NCBI RefSeq assembly: GCF_030409845.1
Contig: NZ_JAUFQQ010000005.1
Coordinates: forward strand, 2,108,001-2,172,000
DNA length: 64,000 nt
DNA from: Flavobacterium branchiarum
GTDB taxonomy: Bacteria; Bacteroidota; Bacteroidia; Flavobacteriales; Flavobacteriaceae
Reading direction: 5' to 3'
The notes under the pieces were generated by a model. That model was given only the letters and a program-made list of their open reading frames with translations, was not told where the DNA came from and did not search any database. Made by a program: the position numbers and the translations under genes. Shown here piece after piece: positions 56,101-64,000 of this stretch (positions within the stretch are counted from its first letter, which is position 1; each line of letters starts with the position of its first letter).

Positions 56101-59100
56101 CTGTAAACGTTGTTGTTAAGCCGGAGTAGCTCATTGTACTTGATCTTCCTGTAAACGATACCGTTTCTATAGTCCTGCCATATTTATCAAACTTGGTTTC
56201 ATTCCATTGTGTAGGGGTGCTCCCAAAATAGGGTTCACTAACTTTATAATTGCGGTCATTGATGTCATATAAATAGGAGACAAAAGCCATTTTTCCAGTT
56301 ACATCCTTGATACCCGATTTCGTTTTTCTGCCTAAATCATCAAAAGTAGTTTCCATATAGCTTCCATCAGAGGCATCCCCTTTTGTAGTGAATAGGGTTT
56401 CAAACGCATTTTTTTTATAAGAGTAGGAAACTGTTTTGTTAAGTTTCTCATTTTTAGAAGTTAGAGTTTTAAACCATTTATCATAGGTGTACGAAGTAGT
56501 TATGCCATAAGCATCAGTCCTACTTTCTAGAGTTCCGTTGTTTGGGTTGTTTGCAAAAAAGGTCTCTAAACGTTCCGTATCTATAGCTTTTGTTAAAAAT
56601 CGTCCCGATGTATCATATTGATAATTGGTAATTCGGGGAACTAAATCGGGTGCTGTTATTGTTTTTTGAGTGATATTTCCAAAACGGTCATATAAATTAT
56701 CTTCTGTTACAGTAGCAGTATTAGTTCCTTTTTTCTCAATTTTATGGAGTAATTGCTCTCCATTATACTGGTAAGTTTCTTGACTTGTCATAAGATCTCC
56801 AGAAATAGCTGTGCTTTCCTTCTTACTTATTGGTCTGCCTATTATATATGGTGCTGCCAAAGATTCGTATGCTATATCTGTTATGTTTGTTTGTACAACA
56901 GTTTCGCCTTCTTTTAGTACAGTGGTAGCTTTTATGAGGTTGTTGAAGTTGTCATAATCGCTAGTGATTTCGCTATTAGTATTCTCTAAGCTATTATATT
57001 CTTTGGTGTTTATATTTTGTAGCGAGAACACGTTATTAGACGTTAGATTCTTTTCATAGGTTATTATTGATTTTGTTATAAAATTTATTGGAGCTTTAAG
57101 ATATATGTCTGCCTCAGGGCTTAATCTTGAAGAAAAAGAATTTCTAGATAGCGTATAATCGTTTTCTTTTGTAGTTGTTTTGGCGGTTGGAGTTCTGGCG
57201 GCTAGTAAAGGTAATTCCTCCCCTAATACCATATAATTTTGGGTATTGGCACCTCTTAAATTCATATCAAATCCTGATATATATGAAATAATTGGTGTAG
57301 AATCATCATGCCAATTGGTAGATGCAGTCGATCGGAAACCTAAAAAGCCAAGTCCTTCGAGGTTTGTTACTGCCCCATAGTATGAAAATGTTTTCTTTTT
57401 ATAAGTTGTTGCACTTTGCCTTTCTAGTTTGCTAACTACATATGTATTTCGATCGATTTCAATATCTAAGTACGGATAATTTGTAAGCTGCATACTCGGC
57501 TCATAAATTGGTCGATACCTATTGTCTTTGGTGTACTTTGAATCTAAGGGTACGTAGGAGATTATATCTTTTACTCCATTTCCATTTGTTATGCTAGTCA
57601 GGTTATTACTTTTGGTATAATCATAGGCTGAATTAAAAAAATGTATTTTATTCTGATTGATAAATCCAATTGCTAAAGTCGATTTAATTTGTGTTGTGCC
57701 ACTATTACTACTTTGTCGAGTTTGTGGTAAGTAGGCAGGGAGCGCATACATATTGATGTCTGGTTTATTTCCTGTGCCTGCCCAGCTTGGATTGCCTGTA
57801 AAATCACCGTTTACATTAGGATAACTGGCAATTGTGATAAAACCTTGGTTAATGGATCGGTCTCTACTGCTTTGAATGCGTACTAAATCTGCTTTTCCAT
57901 CATTATTAAAATCGGTTGTGATATAATTATAACTGTTATTAGAATCGTTTTTCTCTAAAACTGGTAAATAGGATTTCAGTTCTTTTATCATTGTAGTTCC
58001 TGTTGAAGTATATTTATACCATTCTGAGGAACGATATGCCTTTGGAATAATGAAATCTGCTTTTCCATCTCCATTATAGTCACCAATTAAAATAGGCATT
58101 GTTGTTGTTTTATTAGGGAAACCAGTTGATAAAGTAGGGTCAATTTTGGGGTTTCTATATAAAACGATCAGTTTGTTTTCTTCGTTAAGCGAATATATAG
58201 TCAAGAAGCCGTTATCGAAGACAAATAGATCAGACTTTCCATCTCCATTAAAATCTGCAACTTCGACTCTGGCTGTTGTTGATAAAGTAGTTTTTAGTTG
58301 CCCTGGTGATGTTATGAAATTGGTAGTATTATCTCTTTTTAAATCGACAAAATAAACTTTTTTTCCAGTAACGATATTCCCTTTAGAATCTTGGCTGTCA
58401 ATAATTAAAACATCTGTTAGTCCATCTCCATTAAAATCACCTGATACTACTTTTTTGGGATAAACCGTTTTTGGGATCGTAACTGTTCGCTCATATTGCT
58501 TATGCAAGGGGCTTGATAATCCCGTGCTGTAAACCGTGAACGTGTACTCGGTTCCATTTTTTTTCAACACAGTCCAGCCCTGTGGCATTATTTTGTTATT
58601 CCAGCTTAACCATGTTGTCGGAAAAATTTCATCAAAAGCACCTACGTTATGTTGAACTGCAATATTTAATTTTTTAGATTGTATGTCAGTATATAACCAA
58701 TATACTTTTTTTGCTTCTGGTCCAATGGTTGGGTATATTATAGTATCCATACTGCCATCTCCATCAAAATCACCTGATACTGTTACGGCATTAAGAGAGT
58801 TTATATTTTTTAAATTCAGTTTTGTTTCTACCGCTAAGTAGCTTGATTTTTCATGCGTTTGATCATATTTAAAGAGGGTTGGATTATAGCTAATGCTATT
58901 ATCACCACTTTTCTCCGTAATGGAATAAATGCGATCTCCTTCTGGCGAGGTAATAAAGTAATTTCTATACCCTATTGTATTTCCACTTACTTTTATTTCT
59001 TTTATTTTTTTATCTCTTATGATATTGTGGCCTCCTACGTAACTGTTTTCTGGAAATATTCTATTTTCATAAACAAATTGAATATCATTTATAGGTTGTT

Positions 59101-59899
59101 CTCCTCTTGAAGATCCGTATTTTATAGATGCTATTGTTAAGGAATTATTGGTTAGTTTATAGAAATAACTTATTCCGATTCCTTGTGGGTTTTCCCAATA
59201 ATTAATTGCCCATTCTGTTTTGGAACACGAACTAGGCGAACGTCCAAAGTAGGCTTTTGAACCATCGGGATATTCTACTATAAAATAAGCAGGGCCAAAA
59301 TTTGCTCCATCAGGATGTGTGCCATATGAAACAATTTTTAGATTAGAGTAGTTTTCGGTTTCGTAAATAGTTCCATCGGCACCATAAGTTCCAGATGTAT
59401 TGTTTTTTATCATCAATCGTTGTCCATCTAGAGCAAAACGGTCCGAACTATTAAGTTCTACAGTTCCAATTCTGTTATCATGATAGCGAGTTGTAGGGAT
59501 TCTTGTTATTGTAGATATTCCTCCGATGTCCCAACCTCTTGCCGCTGTTCCAACAAGTCCTCTATTACTGTTGTAGTTTAGACTAACTCGCGGCTCAACT
59601 CCATTAATACCTGGAGGTACAGCTATGGGTATTGAATAGTTTGCATTTCCGGCAAGCGATACAGATAATTGTCCTTCTGTTGTACCTACTTCAGATGATG
59701 TTCCCGAGTTTAAGGTTGATAAGGTGCTTTTTTTTGTTGTTGTTACGTCCGATTTGTTACTTAAATCATCTTGAGTTTCTATCTTGTTACTGACTCTTTC
59801 TATGATTTTTATTTCGGTTACAGGAGTTCCTTCGTCATTTTGTGCAGCTACATAACAAATAGAGATTAATAGCAGCGATGTAAAATATAGTTTTTTCAT
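53129..59899 (-). CDS. SpvB/TcB-Rhs polymorphic toxin-like secreted protein
   Basis: The 2256-residue protein has a signal peptide (MKKLYFTSLLLISICYVAAQ). An SpvB-like domain follows (about 75-165, ARGWDIGGISTITRIPTTRY), then at least five FG-GAP repeats (GDFDGDGSMD, GDFNGDGLTD, ADFNGDGKSD, GDYNGDGKAD, TDFNNDGKAD). A TcB middle region comes next (about 780-880, LTSITNGNGVKDIISYVPLD), then Rhs/YD repeats (about 1050-1600). A carbohydrate-binding-like insert lies at about 1610-1740. The Rhs core is at about 1880-2010 (LHRDYQGSIMAITD, GYTGHEHLQSVGLINMNARL, ending YTDPSGN). The last 240 residues are a tip with a hydrophobic region (ALSYAPPYGTGISAFYFMGV). It has no T9SS tail. The encapsulated-tip toxin model is inferred from family architecture. 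Confidence 0.9.
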   Translation of the reverse strand: MKKLYFTSLLLISICYVAAQNDEGTPVTEIKIIERVSNKIETQDDLSNKSDVTTTKKSTLSTLNSGTSSEVGTTEGQLSVSLAGNANYSIPIAVPPGINGVEPRVSLNYNSNRGLVGTAARGWDIGGISTITRIPTTRYHDNRIGTVELNSSDRFALDGQRLMIKNNTSGTYGADGTIYETENYSNLKIVSYGTHPDGANFGPAYFIVEYPDGSKAYFGRSPSSCSKTEWAINYWENPQGIGISYFYKLTNNSLTIASIKYGSSRGEQPINDIQFVYENRIFPENSYVGGHNIIRDKKIKEIKVSGNTIGYRNYFITSPEGDRIYSITEKSGDNSISYNPTLFKYDQTHEKSSYLAVETKLNLKNINSLNAVTVSGDFDGDGSMDTIIYPTIGPEAKKVYWLYTDIQSKKLNIAVQHNVGAFDEIFPTTWLSWNNKIMPQGWTVLKKNGTEYTFTVYSTGLSSPLHKQYERTVTIPKTVYPKKVVSGDFNGDGLTDVLIIDSQDSKGNIVTGKKVYFVDLKRDNTTNFITSPGQLKTTLSTTARVEVADFNGDGKSDLFVFDNGFLTIYSLNEENKLIVLYRNPKIDPTLSTGFPNKTTTMPILIGDYNGDGKADFIIPKAYRSSEWYKYTSTGTTMIKELKSYLPVLEKNDSNNSYNYITTDFNNDGKADLVRIQSSRDRSINQGFITIASYPNVNGDFTGNPSWAGTGNKPDINMYALPAYLPQTRQSSNSGTTQIKSTLAIGFINQNKIHFFNSAYDYTKSNNLTSITNGNGVKDIISYVPLDSKYTKDNRYRPIYEPSMQLTNYPYLDIEIDRNTYVVSKLERQSATTYKKKTFSYYGAVTNLEGLGFLGFRSTASTNWHDDSTPIISYISGFDMNLRGANTQNYMVLGEELPLLAARTPTAKTTTKENDYTLSRNSFSSRLSPEADIYLKAPINFITKSIITYEKNLTSNNVFSLQNINTKEYNSLENTNSEITSDYDNFNNLIKATTVLKEGETVVQTNITDIAYESLAAPYIIGRPISKKESTAISGDLMTSQETYQYNGEQLLHKIEKKGTNTATVTEDNLYDRFGNITQKTITAPDLVPRITNYQYDTSGRFLTKAIDTERLETFFANNPNNGTLESRTDAYGITTSYTYDKWFKTLTSKNEKLNKTVSYSYKKNAFETLFTTKGDASDGSYMETTFDDLGRKTKSGIKDVTGKMAFVSYLYDINDRNYKVSEPYFGSTPTQWNETKFDKYGRTIETVSFTGRSSTMSYSGLTTTFTDGLKNKIATKNALGGIVSMKENTGGTINYSYFANGNLKQTSYNGTTIKIEQDGWGRKTKLRDATAGTFAYDTNDFGELNTETSQNGGVITTITRDAVGKPIKKTITGPFTDSETTYAYDPTTKLPTVTTFTDKLQPTGFNTIITKLTYDPDYKRVVTIVEDKIGYARFTKTFTYDDLGRIDTETKKAEIGSKSSALTTKYNYKNGAVYQILDNATSQVLWQTNTLNAKGQILENTIGNGIKMTNEYDAAGYLKKIQHDKTAEPTSNIMTLETDFDKKTDNLNSRTNTMFGNWGEVFEYDDLERLTQFTNSIGEQETQNYEPSGRIKENNLGTYKYEEETKPNQNTSIELTPEAENYYKERGLVFYDGMEDNTGWATDAYEAEKITYRNPACIGDYGLLLTTAEPNNINYVTSDKIIQIDNATDTEYTFSARVLSSGPKAEIQLLEYKDNETDAFKTEILTTKTKDSCIYIRKTFTIPAAIKQLRVRLNIVGTKKDTGDVLFDEITLQRTDRNPLSNRNLKLTVDYNAFKSPVQIKETGVDVINFTYNDNNQRSSMFYGNLQNSNTSKPSQKHYAADGSMEIKQNTVTGALEFITYIAGDGYSAPIVAKSDGDNTPDYLYLHRDYQGSIMAITDANGVVLEKRLYDAWGKISKVQDGKGNDLPELIVLDRGYTGHEHLQSVGLINMNARLYDPMLHRFLSVDNYIQDPTNTQNYNQYGYVLNNPLKYTDPSGNQASGNGKDCVDCGPNETSQTLIGNALQYLKDNWDDLGIKDWANRNFNFKKWDRWRKDKISLNNIFGRNKNNEPVNRSSYVNMNSMNTPSIYRNLKAAPVLATNTTLVGIGFGIDKYSSKIDKLANLNNFKIQSYNPNNNYEFMNSSSGITDGKVYMEGTKTSTNSLNSFGKSVRIAGYATSTLGLGMSLIEYSEGRISGPVLVTDIFMTALSYAPPYGTGISAFYFMGVRSTSTYFTHKSIDFYELRKIKIDNTRVRN

Positions 59900-59904
59900 A
59901 GGTG

Positions 59905-60360
59905 CTATTGTTTTATGATTCTAATTGTCTTTTGATCGCCATTATCGTAAATCAAAGAAATCATATAGATTCCTGTGGGATAATTCAGAAAGGCTATTTT
60001 TTGAGAGTTAGCGTTCTCCGGTTTATTGAAAGTTTTTAAAAGTTGACCATTCGTAGTATAAAGTTGTATCGATGCTACGTTATTCCCATTTTGGAGTTCC
60101 CATTTTAGATATAATTCTTCTTTAACTGGGTTTGGGTAGTATGAAATGACATCTTCTGGTGAAAATTTTTGTAAATCTTCTTCCTCTAATTCTTCTATTT
60201 CTTTAGTGTCTTCTTCTTCAAAGGGGTTAGTATCACAATTCCCAATACATAATTCTCTTTTTATTTGGTTGCCTGCGGGATCATAATCAAAAGTGATTTT
60301 AGATTGACCAGTTGCAATTAAAGTAATCCCAAAAATAAACAGTAGGTAATAATTTTTCAT
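59905..60360 (-). CDS. Small secreted protein: one YD-like repeat plus T9SS tail
   Basis: The 151-residue protein has a signal peptide (MKNYYLLFIFGITLIATGQ). A short segment reading ITFDYDPAGNQIKRELCIGN follows, matching the Rhs/YD-repeat pattern (YDxxGNxxxR). An acidic linker (EEEDTKEIEELEEEDLQ) leads to a complete T9SS type-A domain (SYYPNPVKEELYLKWEL to KTIRIIKQ). It lies 5 bp upstream of the Rhs gene, so they are one operon. Because the Rhs protein has no sorting domain, this may be a partner that docks on the Rhs shell and carries or anchors it; this is a hypothesis. Confidence 0.8.
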   Translation of the reverse strand: MKNYYLLFIFGITLIATGQSKITFDYDPAGNQIKRELCIGNCDTNPFEEEDTKEIEELEEEDLQKFSPEDVISYYPNPVKEELYLKWELQNGNNVASIQLYTTNGQLLKTFNKPENANSQKIAFLNYPTGIYMISLIYDNGDQKTIRIIKQ

Positions 60361-60504
60361 TGTTGGTTTTATTTGTAGTTAAAGTAATATATTTTGTAAA
60401 TATATGTATTTTCTGTAATAATGATTTCTCATTTTTAGAAAAAATGCTACAAATTTTAATTTTGGCTGTTTGATTGCGAGATACTTAGTGTTTTTGGGCT
60501 TTTT

Positions 60505-60512
60505 TATATTTG
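60505..60512 (+). promoter_or_regulatory. -7 promoter element of TlpA-like gene
   Basis: TATATTTG matches TAnnTTTG, 67 bp before the chosen ATG at 60580. The region 60361-60579 between the divergent genes holds no other feature. Confidence 0.45.
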
Positions 60513-60579
60513 ATGGTATCTTCTTGTATTTTGATATATTTAAATGTTTATTTTTACTCCAACTAAACAAATTATATAT

Positions 60580-61572
60580 ATGAAAAAATTAACCTTTTTG
60601 CTGTTGTTTTCTGTCGGTATAACTTTTGCACAGGGCAACGCAAGCAAAATCAAATTCACTGCTAAAATCAATAATAGAAATAGCGATACTCTTGTTATTA
60701 GAGGCGCTAATAATTTCAAGCAGGTAATTCCAGTTGATAAAAAAGAAACTTTTGTCGCAACCTTTGATGCGCCAAAAGGCTTTTACCAATTTAGCGATGG
60801 AACAGAGTCTTCAAGTCTTTATTTAAAGCCGGGGTCTGATATTAATTTAGCCTTAGATGCTAAGCAATTTGACGAGACAATTGTTTACAAAGGAAAAGGC
60901 GCTAATGAAAGTAATTTTTTAGCTCAGTTAGCATTGAGAAATGAGAAATTTGAAGAAGAAGCTTTTTCTAAACAAGCGGTAGAATTTGCTACTCTTTTGG
61001 AAGCAAAGCTAAAATCGGATTTGGCAACTATTGAAAAAGGTGATTTTGATCCTGAATTTAAAGAGGCAATAAAAAAGTCATTGGAAAAGTCTAAAGAATT
61101 TGCACAGCGTAATTATGATAGCACTGCTAAAATGAAAAAGTTAAATGGTACTGCTTCTCCAGCTTTCGATTTCGAAAACTATAAAGGTGGTAAAACTAAA
61201 CTTTCTGACTTAAAAGGGAAATATGTTTATATTGATCTTTGGGCAACTTGGTGTGCGCCTTGTAGAGCAGAGATTCCTTTCTTGCAAAAAGTAGAAGAAA
61301 AGTATCATGGTAAAAATATCGAATTCGTAAGTATTTCAATTGATAAATTAAAAGACCACGAAAAATGGAAAAAGTTTGTTAATGAGAAAAATTTAGGAGG
61401 AGTTCAATTATTTGCTGACAAGGATTGGGAATCTGATTTTGTGGTTAGCTATGGTGTAACAGGAATTCCTAGATTTATCTTAATTGATCCATCTGGAAAT
61501 ATTGTTAGTGCTGATGCTCCGAGACCTTCGATGCCAGAACTACAAGCGCAGCTTGATAAATTATTGAATTAA
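60580..61572 (+). CDS. TlpA-family thiol-disulfide oxidoreductase
   Basis: I start at the ATG at 60580, giving a signal peptide (MKKLTFLLLFSVGITFAQ); the longer frame adds 12 residues that spoil it. The 330-residue protein has an N-terminal beta domain (about 20-120, DUF4369-like), a helical linker, and a thioredoxin-fold C-terminus. The redox motif is WATWCAPCRAE, with Cys225 and Cys228; the cis-proline loop is in GVTGIPRFILID. It is periplasmic and probably reduces disulfides for envelope or cytochrome maturation; the partner is unknown. Confidence 0.88.
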   Translation: MKKLTFLLLFSVGITFAQGNASKIKFTAKINNRNSDTLVIRGANNFKQVIPVDKKETFVATFDAPKGFYQFSDGTESSSLYLKPGSDINLALDAKQFDETIVYKGKGANESNFLAQLALRNEKFEEEAFSKQAVEFATLLEAKLKSDLATIEKGDFDPEFKEAIKKSLEKSKEFAQRNYDSTAKMKKLNGTASPAFDFENYKGGKTKLSDLKGKYVYIDLWATWCAPCRAEIPFLQKVEEKYHGKNIEFVSISIDKLKDHEKWKKFVNEKNLGGVQLFADKDWESDFVVSYGVTGIPRFILIDPSGNIVSADAPRPSMPELQAQLDKLLN

Positions 61573-61748
61573 AAATCGTACAAATTCGTAAAACACTGAT
61601 ACCTTGGTTGGTATTGATTTTAATCACCCCTTTGATTTCCAATGTTAAGCTTTTACTCAATGTTACCAAATTGTTAAGTTAAAGTTTTTTTAATGTAAAG
61701 GAATAGTTATATTTGTTTATAGATTTTAAAACATTAATAACTAAAGAT

Positions 61749-62096
61749 ATGAAAAAGTGTGTGATTTTAGTTGCAATATTGTTCTCTGGAATTTTAGTTG
61801 CACAAGAAACTAAACCAGTTTTAGAAGCTGTTGGACATAAAGTAAAAGCTACTTATTACTATGATAATGGTAAAGTTCAACAAGAAGGTTTTTTTAAAGA
61901 TGGTAAATTAGATGGTATCTGGGTTGCATTTGATGAGAGTGGAAATAAAAAAGCTACAGGATTATATGCCAATGGAGAAAAAACAGGTAAATGGTTTTTC
62001 TGGAATGGAACGAATCTTAGTGAGGTAGACTATTCTGACAGCCGTGTGGCTTCTGTTAAAAATTGGAAACAAGATGCACTTGCAAACAGAAACTAA
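61749..62096 (+). CDS. Secreted MORN-repeat/YwqK-like protein
   Basis: The start is taken at the ATG at 61749 (MKKCVILVAILFSGILVAQ, a signal peptide). The 115-residue product has about three YwqK/MORN-type units (YYDNGKVQQEGFFKDGKLDG, then WVAFDESGNKKATGLYANGE, then KTGKWFFWNGTNLSE). The pattern Y.NG...G.W is common in small proteins of Bacteroidota. YwqK is annotated as an antitoxin in some genomes, but here the export signal and lack of a toxin gene argue against that role. A TATATTTG box lies at 61708-61715. Confidence 0.8.
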   Translation: MKKCVILVAILFSGILVAQETKPVLEAVGHKVKATYYYDNGKVQQEGFFKDGKLDGIWVAFDESGNKKATGLYANGEKTGKWFFWNGTNLSEVDYSDSRVASVKNWKQDALANRN

Positions 62097-62112
62097 GACT
62101 AAATTATAAAAC

Positions 62113-62148
62113 CAAAAAAGGTTGTTCAGCTGAACAACCTTTTTTTTG
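62113..62148. terminator. Perfect palindromic terminator
   Basis: AAAAAAGGTTGTTCAGC and GCTGAACAACCTTTTTT are exact complements, giving a long hairpin with A and T tails on both sides. It follows the MORN-repeat gene and could also serve the PepSY gene. Confidence 0.9.
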
Positions 62149-62308
62149 TGCCTATTATTTTTGAAGACTTACTTTTTTTATTTCGCACCAAATGATTCTT
62201 TCTGTTACGGGTATCCCTTGTAGATATTAGATTCATTATAAAACTGTTTCTTATCTTTATTTGGAATAGTAGTAGTGACTAAATCAGGTCTATTTATTTT
62301 AGATGGTG

Positions 62309-63865
62309 TTATGATATTGCTTGTTTGTCTTTTTTGTCCAAATGGTATGAAATGTATAATGTAATCGATGCAAGAACAATCCAAAACACATCAATAAAGA
62401 ATAGCTGAATTTGATTTTGTGCAAAGGTTTTCCAAAACCAATTTCCCGTACAAATTCCGTTAGCAATAGGGATCAGGAATCCCAAAATACTTCCAGCTAG
62501 TAAACTAAATTTATTTGTGAAAGCGTTGTTCTTTTTTAGAATAAAAAATACGACTAATACCAACCAACCAATAAAGTAGATGCTGTAAATATTTGATCGC
62601 CCGAGCGGATAAAATACTTTTGTAGCAATAAATGCTAATGCCGTAATAGGGTACATGCTTAAACAAATTGCCAAATAAATGCGCACAACAGTTTCGTTGA
62701 AGCGGCGTTTCTTTTCGGGCATGTTTTTCTTATCTCGGGCTACGAGCCAAATCATAACTCCTGATATAATTACAAAACAAGTAATAAGACCAAGTACAAA
62801 ACTAATTATCTTGAGAGCATATCCTCCATAATCTCCAAAATGAATTCGGTATAATACATTTTTTACCGTGTCAAGATAGGTGATTTCTGTAACTGGATCC
62901 TTTTTTGCAACAACTGTGTTATCGGCAACTTTATAAACGATCTTACCAATTCCAGTGAATTTTTTGTCATATTTAATTTCACCTTCTACTAAAACATGCA
63001 TATTGGCATCGCCATAATTTTGGATAAAAACACGAGTGATTTCAAAATCCTTCCAGTTGTTTTTGGTTTTTGCTACCAATTTGTCAATGCTAAAAGGAGT
63101 TGCCAATTTTTTATTATCAAATTTATATTCTGGATCGGTGTATTCTAAATCTTTATATAATTTATCTTGATCGCCTTTATAAAGTGCCATTACACTTGGA
63201 GCAATAATTAATAATTTAATCATGAAAAATGCACCTGTAACCGCATATACAAATTGAAAAGGCAAGCCAATCATTCCTAATGATGTATGTGCATCTGTCC
63301 ACAATGTTTTTAGTTTTTCTTTAGGTCTAAAAATATAAAAGTTAGAAACGATTTTATTCCAATGCAATAGAACCCCAGTTATAATTGCAAATAGAAAAAA
63401 TAAGGCTACAAATCCGGAAAGATAATATCCAAAGGGATAGGGTATCTGGGCAAGGAAATGAAGTCGGTATAAAAACTCACCTAGTGAATACGAGTTTTCA
63501 TACGTATGGGTTTTGAAATTTTTGGTATCTAAATAAAAGAAAGACCCTTCTTTTAATTTGGCAGGAGCCAAAGTGTCTTTGGTACCTTCGAGATAAATAT
63601 TTACCCTTCTTTCGGCACTGGTTTTAGAAATAGAAATGTTCCTTCCGTGTAAGGTATATTCTTTGTCTAAGTTGTTTAAAGCTTTATCGTATTCTAATTG
63701 AATGTTCTTTGTTATTGCTACAGATTCACTTCGTTCCCAATTGATGATTTCATCTCTAAAAAACGAAAAAGATCCAGCAAAGAAAATGACAAATAAAACG
63801 ACACTTATAACGATACCACTTACGGTATGTGTATGAAAATAGATATTGTAATTCCTGTTATTCAT
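62309..63865 (-). CDS. PepSY-associated transmembrane protein
   Basis: The 518-residue protein begins with the family motif HTHTVSGIVISVVLFVIFFA followed by SFFRDEIINWE. A second conserved segment, TLWTDAHTSLGMIGLPFQFV, follows, with PepSY-like periplasmic regions (ITRVFIQNYGDANMHVLVEG) between membrane helices. About seven to nine hydrophobic segments are present. In Bacteroidota these proteins usually lie next to TonB-dependent siderophore receptors and are proposed iron-siderophore reductases. A receptor would be expected further upstream, beyond the window. Confidence 0.87.
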   Translation of the reverse strand: MNNRNYNIYFHTHTVSGIVISVVLFVIFFAGSFSFFRDEIINWERSESVAITKNIQLEYDKALNNLDKEYTLHGRNISISKTSAERRVNIYLEGTKDTLAPAKLKEGSFFYLDTKNFKTHTYENSYSLGEFLYRLHFLAQIPYPFGYYLSGFVALFFLFAIITGVLLHWNKIVSNFYIFRPKEKLKTLWTDAHTSLGMIGLPFQFVYAVTGAFFMIKLLIIAPSVMALYKGDQDKLYKDLEYTDPEYKFDNKKLATPFSIDKLVAKTKNNWKDFEITRVFIQNYGDANMHVLVEGEIKYDKKFTGIGKIVYKVADNTVVAKKDPVTEITYLDTVKNVLYRIHFGDYGGYALKIISFVLGLITCFVIISGVMIWLVARDKKNMPEKKRRFNETVVRIYLAICLSMYPITALAFIATKVFYPLGRSNIYSIYFIGWLVLVVFFILKKNNAFTNKFSLLAGSILGFLIPIANGICTGNWFWKTFAQNQIQLFFIDVFWIVLASITLYISYHLDKKDKQAIS

Positions 63866-63868
63866 AAA

Positions 63869-64000
63869 TTATCGCGTAATAGGGTTATAGGTTTGTCCTA
63901 GATATATAATGCCACAAAAGATTAAGGTGAGTAATAAATAAATACCCCAGATTTTCCATCCGTTTTTTGCCAAGAAAGCGACAATCATCAAGACAACCCA
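63869..64000 (-). CDS. Small membrane protein, 5' end outside window
   Basis: The frame enters from the window edge and ends at the stop at 63869-63871, giving 43 visible residues. It reads as two hydrophobic segments (VVLMIVAFLAKN and GIYLLLTLIFCGIIYLG) ending QTYNPITR. It stands 3 bp before the PepSY gene, so they share an operon. The fragment is too short to assign. Confidence 0.7.
   Translation of the reverse strand, partial: WVVLMIVAFLAKNGWKIWGIYLLLTLIFCGIIYLGQTYNPITR

Noticed and set aside
47944..60360. Integrated prophage or contractile injection system
   Set aside because: No tail, baseplate, sheath, spike or integrase genes are present; the large gene has SpvB, FG-GAP and Rhs features only.
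61749..62096. Toxin-antitoxin pair based on the YwqK-like protein
   Set aside because: The protein has an export signal and no adjacent toxin-sized gene, so the antitoxin label is not supported here.

Overview
The window looks like chromosomal DNA of a Flavobacterium-like member of the Bacteroidota. It is AT-rich. Several secreted proteins end in type IX secretion (T9SS) type-A sorting domains. Promoter-like elements follow the Bacteroidota TAnnTTTG pattern. The gene content (short NuoG, epimerase-type threonine dehydrogenase, PL1 pectate lyase) also fits. No rRNA, tRNA, CRISPR array or transposase was seen. Identifications come from reading the translations, with no database search.

Layout. 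(1) 1-7.6 kb: a truncated lipoprotein and a large leucine-rich-repeat T9SS protein on the minus strand, then a subtilase lipoprotein and an M1 aminopeptidase on the plus strand. (2) 7.6-18.3 kb: a DUF418 membrane protein, threonine dehydrogenase, a small lipoprotein overlapping mfd, an ACT-like protein, YraN, an LD-carboxypeptidase and a secreted XAC2610-like protein. A block of hairpin and tandem repeats lies at 15.4-16.2 kb. (3) 18.4-23.9 kb, plus strand: a secreted nuclease/phosphatase-fold protein, 3-hydroxyanthranilate dioxygenase, two CorA-type transporters and an ALDH7-type dehydrogenase. (4) 24-31.7 kb: a pectate lyase with a palindromic operator-like site, an outer-membrane-like protein, a metallophosphoesterase, DNA polymerase IV with a decayed copy of its own 3' end, a PAS protein and a Bax-inhibitor-1 protein. 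(5) 32.0-45.5 kb: a complete 14-gene complex I operon, nuoA to nuoN, minus strand, with a recognisable promoter. (6) 45.6-47.7 kb: cold shock protein and aspS. (7) 47.9-60.4 kb: an Rhs/TcB-like polymorphic-toxin locus. (8) 60.5-64 kb: a TlpA-like protein, a MORN/YwqK-like protein, and a PepSY membrane protein with a truncated membrane-protein gene upstream.

The most unusual region is the Rhs locus. Read in its own direction (minus strand), it starts with a small secreted protein carrying one YD-like repeat and a T9SS tail. Next comes a 2256-residue SpvB/FG-GAP/Rhs protein that has no T9SS tail of its own, then a cognate-looking small membrane protein. About 4 kb of array follows. The array contains six intact small multi-pass membrane proteins in two families (A and B), one truncated family-A copy, four decayed promoterless toxin-tip fragments, and paired 31-bp palindromes. 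Tip relics of one type sit directly before family-A genes and relics of the other type before family-B genes. This is what an archive of displaced toxin-tip/immunity modules would look like. The immunity role is inferred from position; no biochemical family was recognised.
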